In this document: in pieces, positions 21,301 through 32,640 of the stretch
How the letters are laid out: each line of letters opens with the position of its first letter
How positions within the stretch are numbered: the stretch's first letter is position 1
Assembly (NCBI RefSeq): GCF_000005505.3
Contig: NC_016131.3
Location: 54,297,355-54,361,354, forward strand
DNA from: Brachypodium distachyon
Lineage: Eukaryota; Streptophyta; Magnoliopsida; Poales; Poaceae
DNA length: 64,000 bases
Direction: 5' to 3'
Position numbers and translations under genes: made by a program
The notes under the pieces: generated by a model
Seen by the model: the letters and a program-made list of their open reading frames with translations, nothing else
Databases searched by the model: none
What the model was told of the DNA's origin: nothing

Positions 21301-22193
21301 TCACCTCCGCCCTCTCTTCCCAAGCCGATGAGTAGATTCGGCTGGAAAGCAAGGTGAAGAAGGGTAAAGATTTAGCTGCCCAGCTCGAGACCCGCGCTAC
21401 TGCCGCGGAATTGGAGGACGCCGAGAAGACCGCATTGTTCCGGGTCGTTCGGCGTGAACTCGTCAAGATCGACAACATGCTGACGAGTAAGTTATCTTGA
21501 CTCAAATTCCTCATCCAATTCCTTGTCTGAGTAGCAGCGACAATGTGCCTGGACTCACTGCTATTTTTTTTGTTTCTGCCAGAGTTCTTCCCCACATCCC
21601 TCGAGCATGCTCAAGAAGCCGTGAAGGTCGCCCGTCGGAAGAGGGATCCGGCAGCAGCGGCGGGGGAGCCGCTCGAGTACGACTTGGTGTATTACCTGGT
21701 GAGCATCGTGAGCCGGGTTAGACCGCTCAAGTCGTTCGGCGTCGACATGCTGAATGCCATCATCCGGGCCTTCCGCGCGCTGTGGCTGGGAGAAGAAGCT
21801 CCGGCGGACATCCCGACTCTGGCGAAACGTTTGCTGGAGACGGAGTACCGGCTAAGCGACTGGCGGGAATCGGCCGTGCGCATTGGCGCCGACGAGGCGT
21901 TGTCGTTCATACTATCATGGTACGACGGCATCAACCTTGACATGCTGCAATCAATGCGTGCCGGCTCTCCCTATCTCACGGACCCGGAGCTGGTGGCAAA
22001 GCGTAAGGAGCGGGCCTATTCCTTCATCCAGTATGCCGACGTGCATACGTTTGTCGAGGGCCCAACCTCTAAAGCTGACGTCGAGATGATCGACGGGGAA
22101 GAAGAGGCTGCAGACGAGGAAGATGTTGTGGAGTCGGCCTCCACCGGAAATGCTGCACCGAGTTCCGGCACCAATCCCTCTGTCTCCTCTTAG
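18358..22193 (+). pseudogene. Antisense spliced gene of the Tat element (putative gypsy type transposon domain protein)
   Basis: On the strand opposite gag-pol. Exon 1 (18358-19303) encodes a domain of the putative gypsy type transposon family (Pfam Transposase_28-like), including SDFFRTFLDFFGLQPHHL and AFVTCCEGYLGLWPSVELW. Further exons with GT-AG borders follow: 19404-19542, 19623-19791, 19874 onward (Pro/Ala/Thr-rich linker), then short exons around 20885-20993, 21073-21126 and 21200-21485 coding Lys/Glu-rich coiled coil, and a last exon from about 21582 to the stop at 22191-22193. Damage: an extra T in the T-run near 18906-18914 shifts the frame in exon 1, and stops occur near 20379 and 21333. 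Function is not established; antisense extra genes are known from Tat-lineage elements. Similarity and family name are from memory. Confidence 0.65.
20632..20838. repeat. 64-bp tandem repeat in an intron of the antisense gene
   Basis: attccccgag/attccccaag starts recur at 20696, 20760 and 20824, an exact 64-bp spacing, with an older diverged unit before. Each unit contains agaatagtcggcctgaagctt. Introns of the antisense gene flank it. Confidence 0.85.
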
Positions 22194-22813
22194 CTTAGTT
22201 ATCAAAAAACCTTAGAAATATTAGATCCCCGGAATGCCAGGCGCATATGTAACCGGCATACTTTTGCTTGTAAGACAACTTGCTTTTAATTCAATTAAGC
22301 CTTTTGCTTGTCGACTTCCCGACCGAGTCCCCGAGTTCAGTTTTTCTTTTAGTGAAATTTTACAACTTTGGTTATTTTGTCTGCCTTGCCGGTGTTCGAC
22401 GTATGAATCACAAAGTCGTAAAACCACTCTCTCGAAAAAGTAACTCGAAGAATTCGCTCGGCAATAACCGAGTTAAAAAGAAAAGCCGAATTAAGATAAC
22501 ATGTATCTCGGATCGCCTCTTTGCTTGTTTCCGCAGTCATCTTTCATGTGCTCGGTTATTTTATACCCATCTCTAGCTGGCCATGAAGCCAGGTTGCGGA
22601 CAGCAGCGAAGTCATACAGGGGTTTTGTCAATACTGACACAGTATTAGATTATCGTAAGATTACGCAATTAAGCCATGCTGACATACAAAAGACAATTGC
22701 AACAAAGCAGTTAAATTTAACTCCCTGAGTTTCTTTTAAGAACCCGGCGGATAATTTCATTTTCTTAATTAGAACATTCAACATACTGATAAAATGATAC
22801 AAATACTCAGCTC

Positions 22814-23755
22814 TCAAGTATAGAATGGACAAAGTAACGCTACATTCCACGGCCGCTTGGTCTCTTCGCCTGACCGGTCCATCCTGTTCGCCTTGGGATC
22901 TTGTGCATCTATAAGATAGTAAGAATCATTGTGGAGTGCCTTGCTCACAATGAAGGGTTCTTCCCATGAAGGTGATAATTTGTGCATGCCGACTGTGTGC
23001 TGCACAAGCCGGAGGACAAGATCTCCTTCCCGGAATACTCGCGGGTTGACCTTTCGGCAGTGATAACGCCTTAGGTGCTATTGATAGATGGTCGACCGAG
23101 ATAGAGCCAATTCCCGTGCTTCTTCGAACAGGTCGACATCATTTTCTCGGGCCTCTTTCACCTCGGCCTCTGTATACATGGTTACTCGTGGAGAGTCATG
23201 TTCAATGTCAGCTAGTAGGACAGCTTCCGCCCCGTACACAAGGAAGAATGGCGTGTAGCCTGTAGAGCGATTGGGAGTCGCCCTGAGACTCCATAGCACC
23301 GCCGGGAGTTCATCTAGGCAGCATCCCGGAGTACGCTCCAATGGTTCGATTAGCCGGGATTTTATGCCAGCCAATACCATGCCATTCGCCCTTTCAACTT
23401 GCCCATTGGACTGAGGATGTGCTATGGAAGCAACATCCAGCCGGATTTTCTTTTCAGCACAGAATCGCGCAAAAGGTCCCTCCATGAAGTTGGTTCCATT
23501 ATCCGTGATGATACCGTGCGGGTACCCATATCTTAAGATGATATCCTTCAGAAATGACACCGCGGTTTTGCCGTCACACTTCTTTATCGGCTTGACCTCA
23601 ATCCATTTGGTGAATTTGTCTACCATGACCAAGATATGCGTCATGCCTCCTCGTGCCCGCTTGAATGGTCCTACCATATCCAAACACCAGACGACAAAAA
23701 GCCAAGTGATTGGAATAGTCTTGAGTTCGGACGCCGGCATGAATCTTGCTGGCAT
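22814..23755 (-). pseudogene. Gypsy integrase region
   Basis: The minus strand encodes the integrase core: DMVGPFKRARGG opening with the first catalytic Asp, IITDNGTNF with the second Asp, and HPQSNGQVERANG with the catalytic Glu. A zinc-binding N-terminal part lies right of 23755 (interrupted by stops). The C-terminal part continues to about 22814 (SWEEPFIVSKALHND) in another frame, after a stop near 23075. The enzyme would insert element DNA into the genome; this copy is broken. Confidence 0.88.
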
Positions 23756-24332
23756 ATCTCTGGCAGCCGTTGCACTTCCTGACTATGTCTTCTACTTCTT
23801 ATAGGGCACTCGGCCAGTAAAAACCATGCCGGAAAGCTTTGCCCACTAGCGTTCTCGAAGATGCGTGGTGGCCACACTCGCCTTCATGAATATCCTAAAG
23901 TATTTCTTGTCCTTCCTCCGGCTCGACGCACCGCTGTAGGACGTTAGTAACGCTCCTCTTGTAAAGCTCACCATTGATGATGGTGTACGCTTTCGCTCTT
24001 CTCTAGATTTGTCTTGCCGACATTTCCTCTTCCGGGAGACTCCCATCATTGAGATAAGACATTATAGGTTGCGCACAGGCCGCCACAGGACGAGTGGTGA
24101 AGATTGGCTCATCCGGCTCGTCTATCTCCATTGGCTCAACTGCCTTTTTTTTTGCTGAGTTCAGGCGCTCAGTCCCCGGGTTACCGGAACCGCTGCCACT
24201 ATCAACGTCCATGGGAGTGACGTCGGCTTCTGAGCTCGACGGGATAAATATCGACTCCGATTCTGGTGAGGGTTTGATGGATGGTTTACGTAAATGCTCT
24301 AACGCCACCCCAGTTGGAATTGCCTGTCGCGT

Positions 24333-26080
24333 CTAACCGAGTTTCGACAATGTGTCGGCTGCTTCATTTTCCGCCCGAGGTATATGATGAAACTCACATC
24401 CTTCGAAATGGCCATTGATCTTCTGGACATGAAAACGGTATAGGGCCATGTTGGCATCCAATGCATCCCAATTACCAGAAACTTGCTGGGCGACCAGGTC
24501 GGAACCACCAAAGCACTGAACCCGACGGATTCCAATTTCTTTCGCCACTTTCAATCCGTGCACAAGTGCCTCATACTCGGCAACATTGTTGGATGCTGCG
24601 AAGTGAATCTGCAATACATATTTAAGTTGGTCGCGCTTTGGCGAGGTCAGAACTATGCCGGCACCAACCCCAATTTCATCTTAAAACCGTCAAAATGTAA
24701 TTTCCAGTAGTTAGTTTCCGGGGGCGGTGGTTCATACTCCATCTCGGCCCAATCCACCAAGAAACCCGCCAAAGCCTGAGGTTTCACGGCATCCCGTTTG
24801 TCGTACTGCAGTGCATAGGGTGCCAGCTCGACAGCCCATTTTGCGACTCGAACGCTTGCGTCTTTATTACTCATGATTTCCGAGACAGGTGCCTCACATA
24901 TAACTCGGATCTGATGTGCCTCAAAGTAATGCTTTGGCTTCTTTGCCGCCATATATACACCATACGCCATCTTTTGATAGTGGGGATAATTTTGCTTGGA
25001 CGACGATAACACCTCGCTCAAGTAATATACCGGCCTCTGCACTGATTTGCCATTTTCATCCCTTTCCACTACAATGACAGCACTGACAACTCGATTTGTC
25101 GCTGCTATGCATAACAACATAGGCTCCTTCCCCATCGGCGAAGCTAATATAGGTGCCGTAGCAATCATCTTCTTCAGCTCTTGAAAAGCTAGGTCCGCCT
25201 GTGGTGTCCACACGAATTTGTCGGTTTTCTTCATCAGCTGGTATAAGGGCATAGCCTTTTCACCGAGCCGACTCACGAAACGACTTAGCGACGCTAGGCA
25301 TCCCCTGAATTTCTGCACATCTTTAAGGCACTTTGACAATTTCATTCTTTCTATAGCAGCAATTTTTACATGGTTCGTTTCTATTCCTCGGCTTGATACC
25401 AGGAAACCGAGCAACTTTCCTGCCGGCATATCGAATGTGCACTTGGCCGGGTTTAGTTTCATTCGGAATCTCCACGGATTTGCGAATGTTTCCCGGATAT
25501 CATCCAGGAGCGTGGCGCTTTTCTTGGTTTTTATGACGACATCGTCGACATATACCTGCACACTTTTGCCGAGCTAATCATGTAAGCACTTCTGCATGCA
25601 CCTTTGATAGGTAGCTCCTGCATTTCTCAAACCAAACGGCATAGTGCGATAGCAATAAGCCCCGAACGGGGTGATAAATGATGTCTTTATTTGATCATTA
25701 GGGTTCAGTGGTATCTGATGAAAACCAGAATACGCATCCACAAAAGACAACAACTCACACCTGGCAGTGGAATCAAACACTTGATCGATCCGAGGTAACG
25801 GAAATGGGTATTTGGGACATGCCTTGTTTAGGCTGGTGTAATCGATACACATGCGCCATACCTTGGCAGCAGTTGGGTCATCTTTCTTCTTCTCGACCAT
25901 GACCGGGTTTGCCAGCCAGTCGGGATGCAACACTTCCATGATAAAGCCGGCAGCTAGAAGCCAGGATACCTCTTCCGATATAACTTTCCTTCTATCATCG
26001 GCGAAGCGTCGAAGGGGCTGCTTCACTGGTCTTGCGTCTGGTCTGACATGTAATGAGTGCTCAGCTAACTCCCTCGGCAC
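24333..26080 (-). pseudogene. Gypsy reverse transcriptase and RNase H
   Basis: Reverse transcriptase: MVEKKKDDPTAAKVWRMCID, LLSFVDAYSGFHQI, PFGLRNAGATYQRCM and the active-site YVDD at about 25545. A TAG stop lies between the thumb-proximal block and YVDD (near 25573). The Gypsy RNase H follows (PVYYLSEVL, HYFEAHQIRVI), then after a frame change near 24650 a second RNase H-like stretch (NNVAEYEALVHGLKVAKEIG, RAENEAADTLSKLG). The double RNase H arrangement is typical of the Tat lineage. The enzyme copies element RNA to DNA in the cytoplasmic particle; this copy is inactivated. Confidence 0.9.
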
Positions 26081-26152
26081 ACCTGACAGGTCTTGAGTTG
26101 ACCATGCGAAGATATCCCAATTCTCACGGAGGAAGCTGCTGAGCTCGCCTTC

Positions 26153-26700
26153 CTATTTCTCCCCTAGGCCGGCACCGATGATGACGGTGCAGTCCGGGAA
26201 CTCGCTATCGACCTGTACCTTCTTTGTCTCCTTGGCTGCCTGAAAAGCCACACTTCCTTGAGGATTGGTCATTACTGGTAGACCAACTTGTGCTGCCTGC
26301 GCCATCGCAACAGCTTCTTGTAATTTCTTCTTCTCGCCAGCGATGACCAGCGACTCGGCCAAAGCAGATCCGGCCGCCGCGCATTCCATTGAGCGTTTGT
26401 AGTTGCCCGTGATAGTTATGGTACCATTTGGTCCTGGCATCTTCATCTTCAGATAACCAATGTGAGTAGTAGCCATGAATTTGGCGAGTGCCGGCCTACC
26501 CAACAGTGCATTGTACGAACTGCTAAGGTCCACCACCTCGAACACTAGATTTTCGGTCCGACGGTTCTCCCTGATGCTGAATAAAACGTCCACTCGGTTC
26601 TTGCCTACCGGGGCACAAGACACTCCCGGCACAATACCATGAAAAGTAGTCCGGCTGGGCTCAAGCATGTTATCTGTAATGCCGAGCTTAAGCATCGTGT
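26153..26700 (-). pseudogene. Gypsy aspartic protease region
   Basis: The translation contains a retropepsin-like end (LLGRPALAKFMATTHIGYLKMK) and upstream a segment like SSINILYQDTMLKLG, after the presumed Asp-Ser/Thr-Gly site that falls near a frame break at about 26745. The protein part between protease and reverse transcriptase is Ala/Lys-rich (KKKLQEAVAMAQAAQ). A TAG stop at about 26151 separates it from the polymerase. Confidence 0.75.
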
Positions 26701-26732
26701 CCTGGTACAGGATATTGATGCTGCTCCCATTT

Positions 26733-28930
26733 TCAATGAGAACCTAAGTGAACCCGAGTAATGTCGGGCCCAATGAGCGTCGGGTCGACCACCAAGGCAT
26801 ATCCACCAGGGTTGGGCATAACCTTGGGATGGTCTGCCCGATTCCAGTTGACTTCCTGCTCCGACCAATACATGAACTTTGGAACTGCTGGCATAACAGC
26901 ATTGACTTCCATTTCTCGCCTGCGTTGACTTTGCTTGTCAGTGGGCTCAGTGATGAAAATCATGTAGCTCTGGTGAGGCTCCTTGTACTCGTTTCTCCCG
27001 GCATACCCTGGGATTTCTTGTCCCTCCACCTGGTTGACTGCATTGTTTGCCTTAGGGGGTCCTTGGATCTGTGCGTTTGCGCCTGTGAGGGGTGGAGGTG
27101 GGGTAATTCTCGGCCCGTTGCATCCAGCTGCATTGCCGCGTTGTGTGGTTCACCGGCTTGTTGGGGTTAGTCGTGTGAAAACGACAAGGCTGATCCAACA
27201 TCACCTCGAAAGTATACTTCGGCTTATCCTACCAGGGCTTCTTTTGCTCCCCCTTCTTAACCCATTGCTGATTTCTTGTTTTTTGACGCTGGTTGGAACC
27301 GGCATCAGGTTGGTCCTGAACTGCAGCGACATGGGTTGGCCCATATCGGTAATCCTGCCTGTCATCCCTTCTTTTGTTGCGGTGATCTTGATGATCATTC
27401 CTCCGGAAAGCTCCAGCAGGATTGTATGTCGACTGCACCCTTTGTGGTTCCGCCGACATCAGCGATGGCTAAGTCGGATCGCCAAGCGCATACATGTCGG
27501 CGATCCTGATCATTTCAGATAGAGTGGTCGGCATCTCTCTTTGCAGCCTCTGCCATAGCATGCTGCCGTGCCGACATCCTTGGGCGAACCACGCTATGGC
27601 TTGTGATTCCACTATCCCTTCATAGCAATTGCGGAGATTGTTTCATCTTTTCAGGTAATCCCGGTCAGTTTCGTTGTCTCTTTGATTACACATGGACAAC
27701 TGTTGAGGGCGGTTCGGCCTCTTGTAGGTACTAGTGAAATTGCTGACAAACGCTTCCTCGAAGTCTATCCATTAATTGATGCTGCTTTCCGGCAAATTGT
27801 TCAACCATATCCTTGCCGGCCCATGAGCATCTGGGGTACGTAACGTACTGTACATCTGCGATTGCCACCTGCCACGCTTACTGCCGTGACATAGTCTTCC
27901 AGCCAATCTTCTGGCTTAGTACTGCCGTCATACGTTTTTGTACCCCTAGGCAGCTGAAAACCCGGGGTTGCTCTCTCCCTCATGATCCGATGCGCGAAGC
28001 AATGCGGTCCCGGAGGGCCTTGCTCCTCCAGAAGCTCGGATAGATAAATTCTATCAAGCCGGTGTCGAGCATCCAGGGGCGAAACCTGCCTGTTCTCAAT
28101 TCGGCCTCCGAGCGGATCGAGATTGTCGCGCTCTCGCCTGATATAACCCTCGTAAGCCATGGACGAGTATCCGTCATCGTAACAGTCATAACGGCGATCT
28201 TCACCTCGATACATGGGGTTGCGCCCGACACCCTGCTGTTCCGCAGCAGTATTGGGTGCCGGACCTTAAAGTCGGTGCCCACGATCATATGAGTAACGCT
28301 CCTGCTGATCTCGACGGTTGCCGCCGGGACACATACCACTTTGGCTATCATCAACCCTTTTGACTATCTGTCGGCCATGGCCGGGCCAGAGCGTTCCAAC
28401 TGCTTATCCCGGCCAGAGTTAACGCTTTTGTCCCATTTGCCACCAGGTGAGGATGCTTGCTTGTCAACCCGGCCACCAGCGTCTGCGGCCGAATGACTGA
28501 CCTGCGATGCACCGGGTTTACCGTGCACTCTCATGTATGCCTCATTCTGCTCATTAGCTGTTTGTAGCAGCTCTTTTATGCGCAGCTGCTGCTGCTGAAG
28601 TGCCTCTCCCGTAAGGTTCGGCAACTCTTCAGCCATAGCCTCGGCAACCCTGTGATTTTTGGCTGGGGTATTGTACTTTGGCTTAAGTGCTAAGGCAAAA
28701 CTTGCCGATACAGCTGGCACACCCCTGCCATCTCTTGCCATCTCGGCATTGAAGTTCTTGCCACGGTTATGCACCTCCCCGACTCTGCTAGGGTTAGTAA
28801 ACGCAGTAGAACTAAGACCATGAGCTCGGTTGTACTCACGAAGCGAGATCTCGATCTGTTGTCGGGTGCTGGCGACGTCGACTGCCTCTTTTAGCAGCTT
28901 CTGTCTCTCCAACTCTAACTCCGCCTGCAG
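26733..28930 (-). pseudogene. Gypsy gag region
   Basis: A minus-strand Gln/Lys-rich coiled-coil segment (28364-28912) precedes a retrotransposon gag domain (FQLPRGTKTYDGSTKPEDWLEDYV near 27920, GCRHGSMLWQRLQREMP near 27560). A basic region follows (RRNDHQDHRNKRRDDRQDYR). It continues in changing frames to about 26733, with several stops and frameshifts. It would form the particle coat in an active element. Confidence 0.8.
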
Positions 28931-29450
28931 CTAGGCCAGGTTAGAGTTTGATGCTACCGGCGCAGTTAACCGCTCGATGGAGGCCAGGAGCTGGGTCGGC
29001 TTCGGCGGCAGGGCCGACGTGCCGGCTTGAGCAGCGATGTTCTCCAGCTTCTCCAGGGGGAGCTTCGCCGTTCTGCCGGATTTGGTTAGGACCGCGCCGC
29101 TTCCCGCAGCGTCCCTTCCAGCGTCAACGCCATGAGCCGTCACCAAGACTTCCACACGGTCAGCGGGGCAGTCGACATGCCGGCTGCGAGCCGTGCGGAT
29201 GGCGGGGGGATCTTCAGCCACACCACCTGCTCTGGGTACCTGCAAGGGCTGTCAGTAGCAACATAGACCTCGTGCATGTCGAAGTTGATGAAGCGGCCTA
29301 CACATGCATGCCGAAGTTGTTGAAGCATCCCGTGTTGTTGTCGATGAAGCCCAGAGAGCCGAATCTCTGGACCAAACCGGAGACCACGCGTTCTCCGGTG
29401 ACGAGGAAGCTTCCCGTCCGGATGAAAACTCCAGCCAGCGCCGCTGCTGG

Positions 29451-29468
29451 CCCCACAATGGGCGCCAA
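29451..29468 (-). other. Primer-binding-like site
   Basis: One base inside the 5' LTR, the minus strand reads TTGGCGCCCATTGTGGGGC. TGGCGCC is a common start of tRNA-primed sites in plant Gypsy elements (for example tRNA-Asp-type); the exact tRNA is not resolved from memory. Confidence 0.65.
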
Positions 29469-29469
29469 C

Positions 29470-30285
29470 TGTCATGGTGGTGTCACGACAGATGCCATAA
29501 GATGGCTTAACTTTGGGCCAATGGACGAAGGAGGAATCGGAGGAGGGAGGACGTGAAGAAGAACACGCACGATTCACACAAGAACGCACAAATTTACCCA
29601 GGTTCGGAGCCCTCTTGTAGAGGTAAGACTCCTACTCCTGCTTTGCTATATTAGCCGAGATAGGCAAGCTCTACAATGGTGCTCCTTGAGCTGTATTCTT
29701 GAGGAAGAAGAAGAAGGAGAAAACCCTCCAATATCTATGTACCCCTCTCCTCTCCTTTATACCGAGGGGTAGTGCTCTATTCATAGGCCAGACATGTCAC
29801 ACTGACATGCGGGCCGAGTCTAACGTCACCTTGCTTGGGCCCCGCCAGGCACGCAGCTCGGTTCCCTCCAGGCAGTACCGTAGGGGACAAGACAACTTTA
29901 CTTTTCACTGCCAGCCTGCAACAGGTGCAGCTATCCTCTGCCAGCTTCCGTCATAGATTCCCTTTCGGTGCTTCTCTAGCGTGGTCACCTGACACCGGTA
30001 CGCAGGCGCTGACTGCTTTTCTGAGATGATGATGGCGCTGCTTTACTTTTCACCGCGTGGTCAGGATAAGATCGTTGAGGAATCTCGGCACCGCCGAGGT
30101 TGAGGGGCCCGTCCTTATCCTGCAAACTTATAAGATAAGAAAACTATGCCGGCATGCGCCTGGGATGCCGGCTTATCGTTAGTTTAACTGTATGATGCCG
30201 GCATTCGTTGCTATGCCGGTTTTGCCTCCGTTATCTCAGCTATAGTTGTGTCGCCATGACCCTACCCGGGGTCATCCCCCCGACA
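29470..30285 (-). repeat. Gypsy LTR, right (5' LTR in element orientation)
   Basis: 816 bp, begins tgtcatggtgg and ends ccccccgaca. Same length as the left LTR. Confidence 0.93.
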
Positions 30286-30290
30286 ATCAT
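30286..30290. repeat. Target-site duplication ATCAT (right)
   Basis: Identical to 16706-16710. Confidence 0.9.
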
Positions 30291-32177
30291 CAATGTAGTT
30301 TCTAAATTCACTTTTTGATGACCTATTTGAGGTAGCATGCAAGAAAGTAAGGAACTCCGCATCTGAAGCTGGCATGGAGCTACTTGCTATGCTCGATGAC
30401 TTTTTTGATGATGAACTAGGTCTTTGTTCAGCTTGCTTCTTTTCTGCATCATACTTTTCATACGAATTCTCCAACTCTTGCTCCACAAGGTCAATCTCAA
30501 CTTTACCCCTATCAGCCCCATAGATTTGTTTTAGGCACCACTGCACATAAACCATCTTGTACCTTGGGTCAAGAAAGGTGGCAATCACCATCAGATTGTT
30601 CGGTTCCTCCCAATACTTGTCAAACTTTGCCATCATGGCTTTCCCCATAGCACGAAATGTCTCATCCGTACTCTCCTTCGCTTTGATCAATGCTATCTTC
30701 ATGCTCACAATATGGGGGTAGAAAATGTTGGATGTGGGGTAATATTGACCGAAAAACACAGTGGTGACTCTAGCAAAGGCAAACAGCAATGGCTCGAGCA
30801 GCTCAAACATGGCCCATTCATTGCGTGAAGGCTCCCACTTGTAGCTGGCATCGGAGATGGCATAATTAGCTAATGCTTGCTTGTATGGAACTCCTGTCTT
30901 GATCATCCTTTAGGTAGAACCCCACCTTGTGCAAACATCAAGGTGCAAGTGCTCTCCAACCTCAATCCTCAAGTCTCTACAAATCTCAACAAACTTGTGT
31001 AGCCTTGCTGGAGATTTTTTGAAGTACTTGACCGTCTCCCTAAGATTTGAGGTCAAGTCCTCCAAACATTCTGTCCCATCCTTTACAACCAAGTTAACGA
31101 TGTGAGCACAACAACGGACATGGAAGTAGTTGGCCTCAAAGTTCACCCTCCTCCGAAAAGCAAACTTCGCCTTCAAATCTCGGACAGCAACATCATTGTT
31201 TGAAGCATTGTCTAGTGTGATAGATACTACCTTATCTTCTATCTTCCATTCAATCACACAGCTCCACAAAGCATCGGCAATGACATGTCCAGTGTGTGTG
31301 TGGGGGGGGGGGGGTCTAACTCCACAAAAGCAAGCACCCGGGTCTGCATCTTCCAATTCTTATCTATGTATTGTACCACAACACACATGTAAGATATGGT
31401 TTGATTGCCCGTCCACATGTCTGTAGCGAGACCAATGTACTCCACATTTTTCAAAGAACTTTCCAGAATCTCTTTTTCTTTCTTGTAAACCCTCATACAC
31501 TCAGCTCTTATTGCCTTCCTGCCAATGAACTGATAGAGTGGATTCAAGTACCTCATGACTGCGTTGAACCACTCGTGTTCCACCATTCTGAATGAGTACT
31601 CATGGACAGCGATCATCTTAGCAATAAGCTCCTTCATGGTGGCATGATCATACCCAGGTGCCAAAAGAACTGAAGAATCTGAGGCACTACGAGCTTTCGT
31701 TGGCTTGTACCCAAGGCGTGCTTGAATTTGATGCCTTGCTACATTACTCTTCAATTTCAGGCAGCTTTTCATATGCCTATTCATGCTAGAGGTACTTGAG
31801 CCTTGAGTGTACTTATACTCCTTGTCACAATACTTGCAAATAGCCTTCAAATCCCCCTCTAAACTGCCTCCTTCCTCAAGTGGTTCCTTCTTAAGTACCC
31901 TCCAACATAGAGCATTCTCTCTATGTTTGGATTTCACTTTGACCCCTCCAACTTTCACACCCTTCTTGCTTTTTTGTCCACTTCCATGCCCTTCATCTGA
32001 ACTCACAGCCACAGTTTCTTGATCTACCTCATCAGTACCACAAGAAAACCCAAATAATGGATCATCTTCGGACATGACATCGTCAGATAACTCTTCATCC
32101 TCATCATCATTCATGTGCATATCCTCTTCTGCCGGCTCATATTCCTTATTCTGTTCCTCCATGCTATCCTCAGGCAA
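30286..32177 (-). pseudogene. hAT transposase, N-terminal and central part
   Basis: The start at 32177 gives an acidic leader, then a BED-type zinc finger (C-K-Y-C with a downstream H-x-K-x-C cluster near 31770-31830), typical of plant hAT transposases. The catalytic core continues (ALWSCVIEW, SITLDNASNND, RCCAHIVNLVV, DVCTRWGST, ATFLDPRYKM). Damage: a long C/G homopolymer near 31300-31312 breaks the frame, and a TAA at 30907-30909 replaces an expected Tyr codon. The Gypsy element then splits the gene before the dimerisation domain, which lies at 16297-16705. The intact enzyme would bind the element ends and move it; this copy cannot. Confidence 0.88.
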
Positions 32178-32640
32178 CTATATAAGAAATTGTATACATA
32201 AATGCGTACATGTTGTTTGCTGTCCTATCCATTAAATATACTAATTTTGACAAATGACAACAATGGTGTATGGAGATTTCAGAAATGAGATACTTGCTGT
32301 CCATGAAAAAAATTAATGTTGACATGCTAAAAATATACAAGGTATCCATTTAAGTCCATGAAACATATTAATTTCTCCATGCTATAAAATACACAAGCTG
32401 TCATGAAACATATTAATTTTGACATGCTATAAAACTACACAAACTGTCCATGAATCATATTAATTTCTCCATGCTATAAAACTACACAAGCTGTCCATGA
32501 ATCATATTAATTTCTCCATGCTATGAAACTACACAAGCTGTCCATGAAAATTAACATGATGTTAACCTCCACTAGAACACTACTCAACAACAAAAGCATC
32601 CATCCAAGAAATTACTCATGAACATGTGCCTGAATTACTC
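32178..32640. repeat. Tandem repeat of about 58 bp upstream of the hAT transposase
   Basis: Units containing ccatgaatcatattaatttctccatgctataaaactacacaagctgt recur four to five times between about 32340 and 32560, with the last units nearly identical. They lie in the hAT 5' region, possibly its promoter or leader. Confidence 0.8.

Larger units (their letters stand above)
16711..30285 (-). mobile_element. Ty3/Gypsy LTR retrotransposon, Tat-type, with an antisense gene
   Basis: A complete 13,575-bp element: two 816-bp LTRs that begin TG and end CA, a 5-bp target duplication (ATCAT), a primer-binding-like site next to the right LTR, and gag, protease, reverse transcriptase, RNase H and integrase in Gypsy order on the minus strand. 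The 5' LTR is therefore the right one. The RNase H stretch (FAASNNVAEYEAL) is of the second, archaeal-like type known from the Tat lineage. The large region between integrase and 3' LTR contains a spliced gene on the opposite strand. I count about 36 differences between the LTRs, about 30 of them transitions, with no length change: roughly 95.6% identity. Gag-pol has stops and frameshifts, so the copy is not autonomous now. Confidence 0.93.

Noticed and set aside
29248..29469. Host gene right of gag
   Set aside because: The frames lie between the primer-binding-like site and gag; this is the retrotransposon leader.
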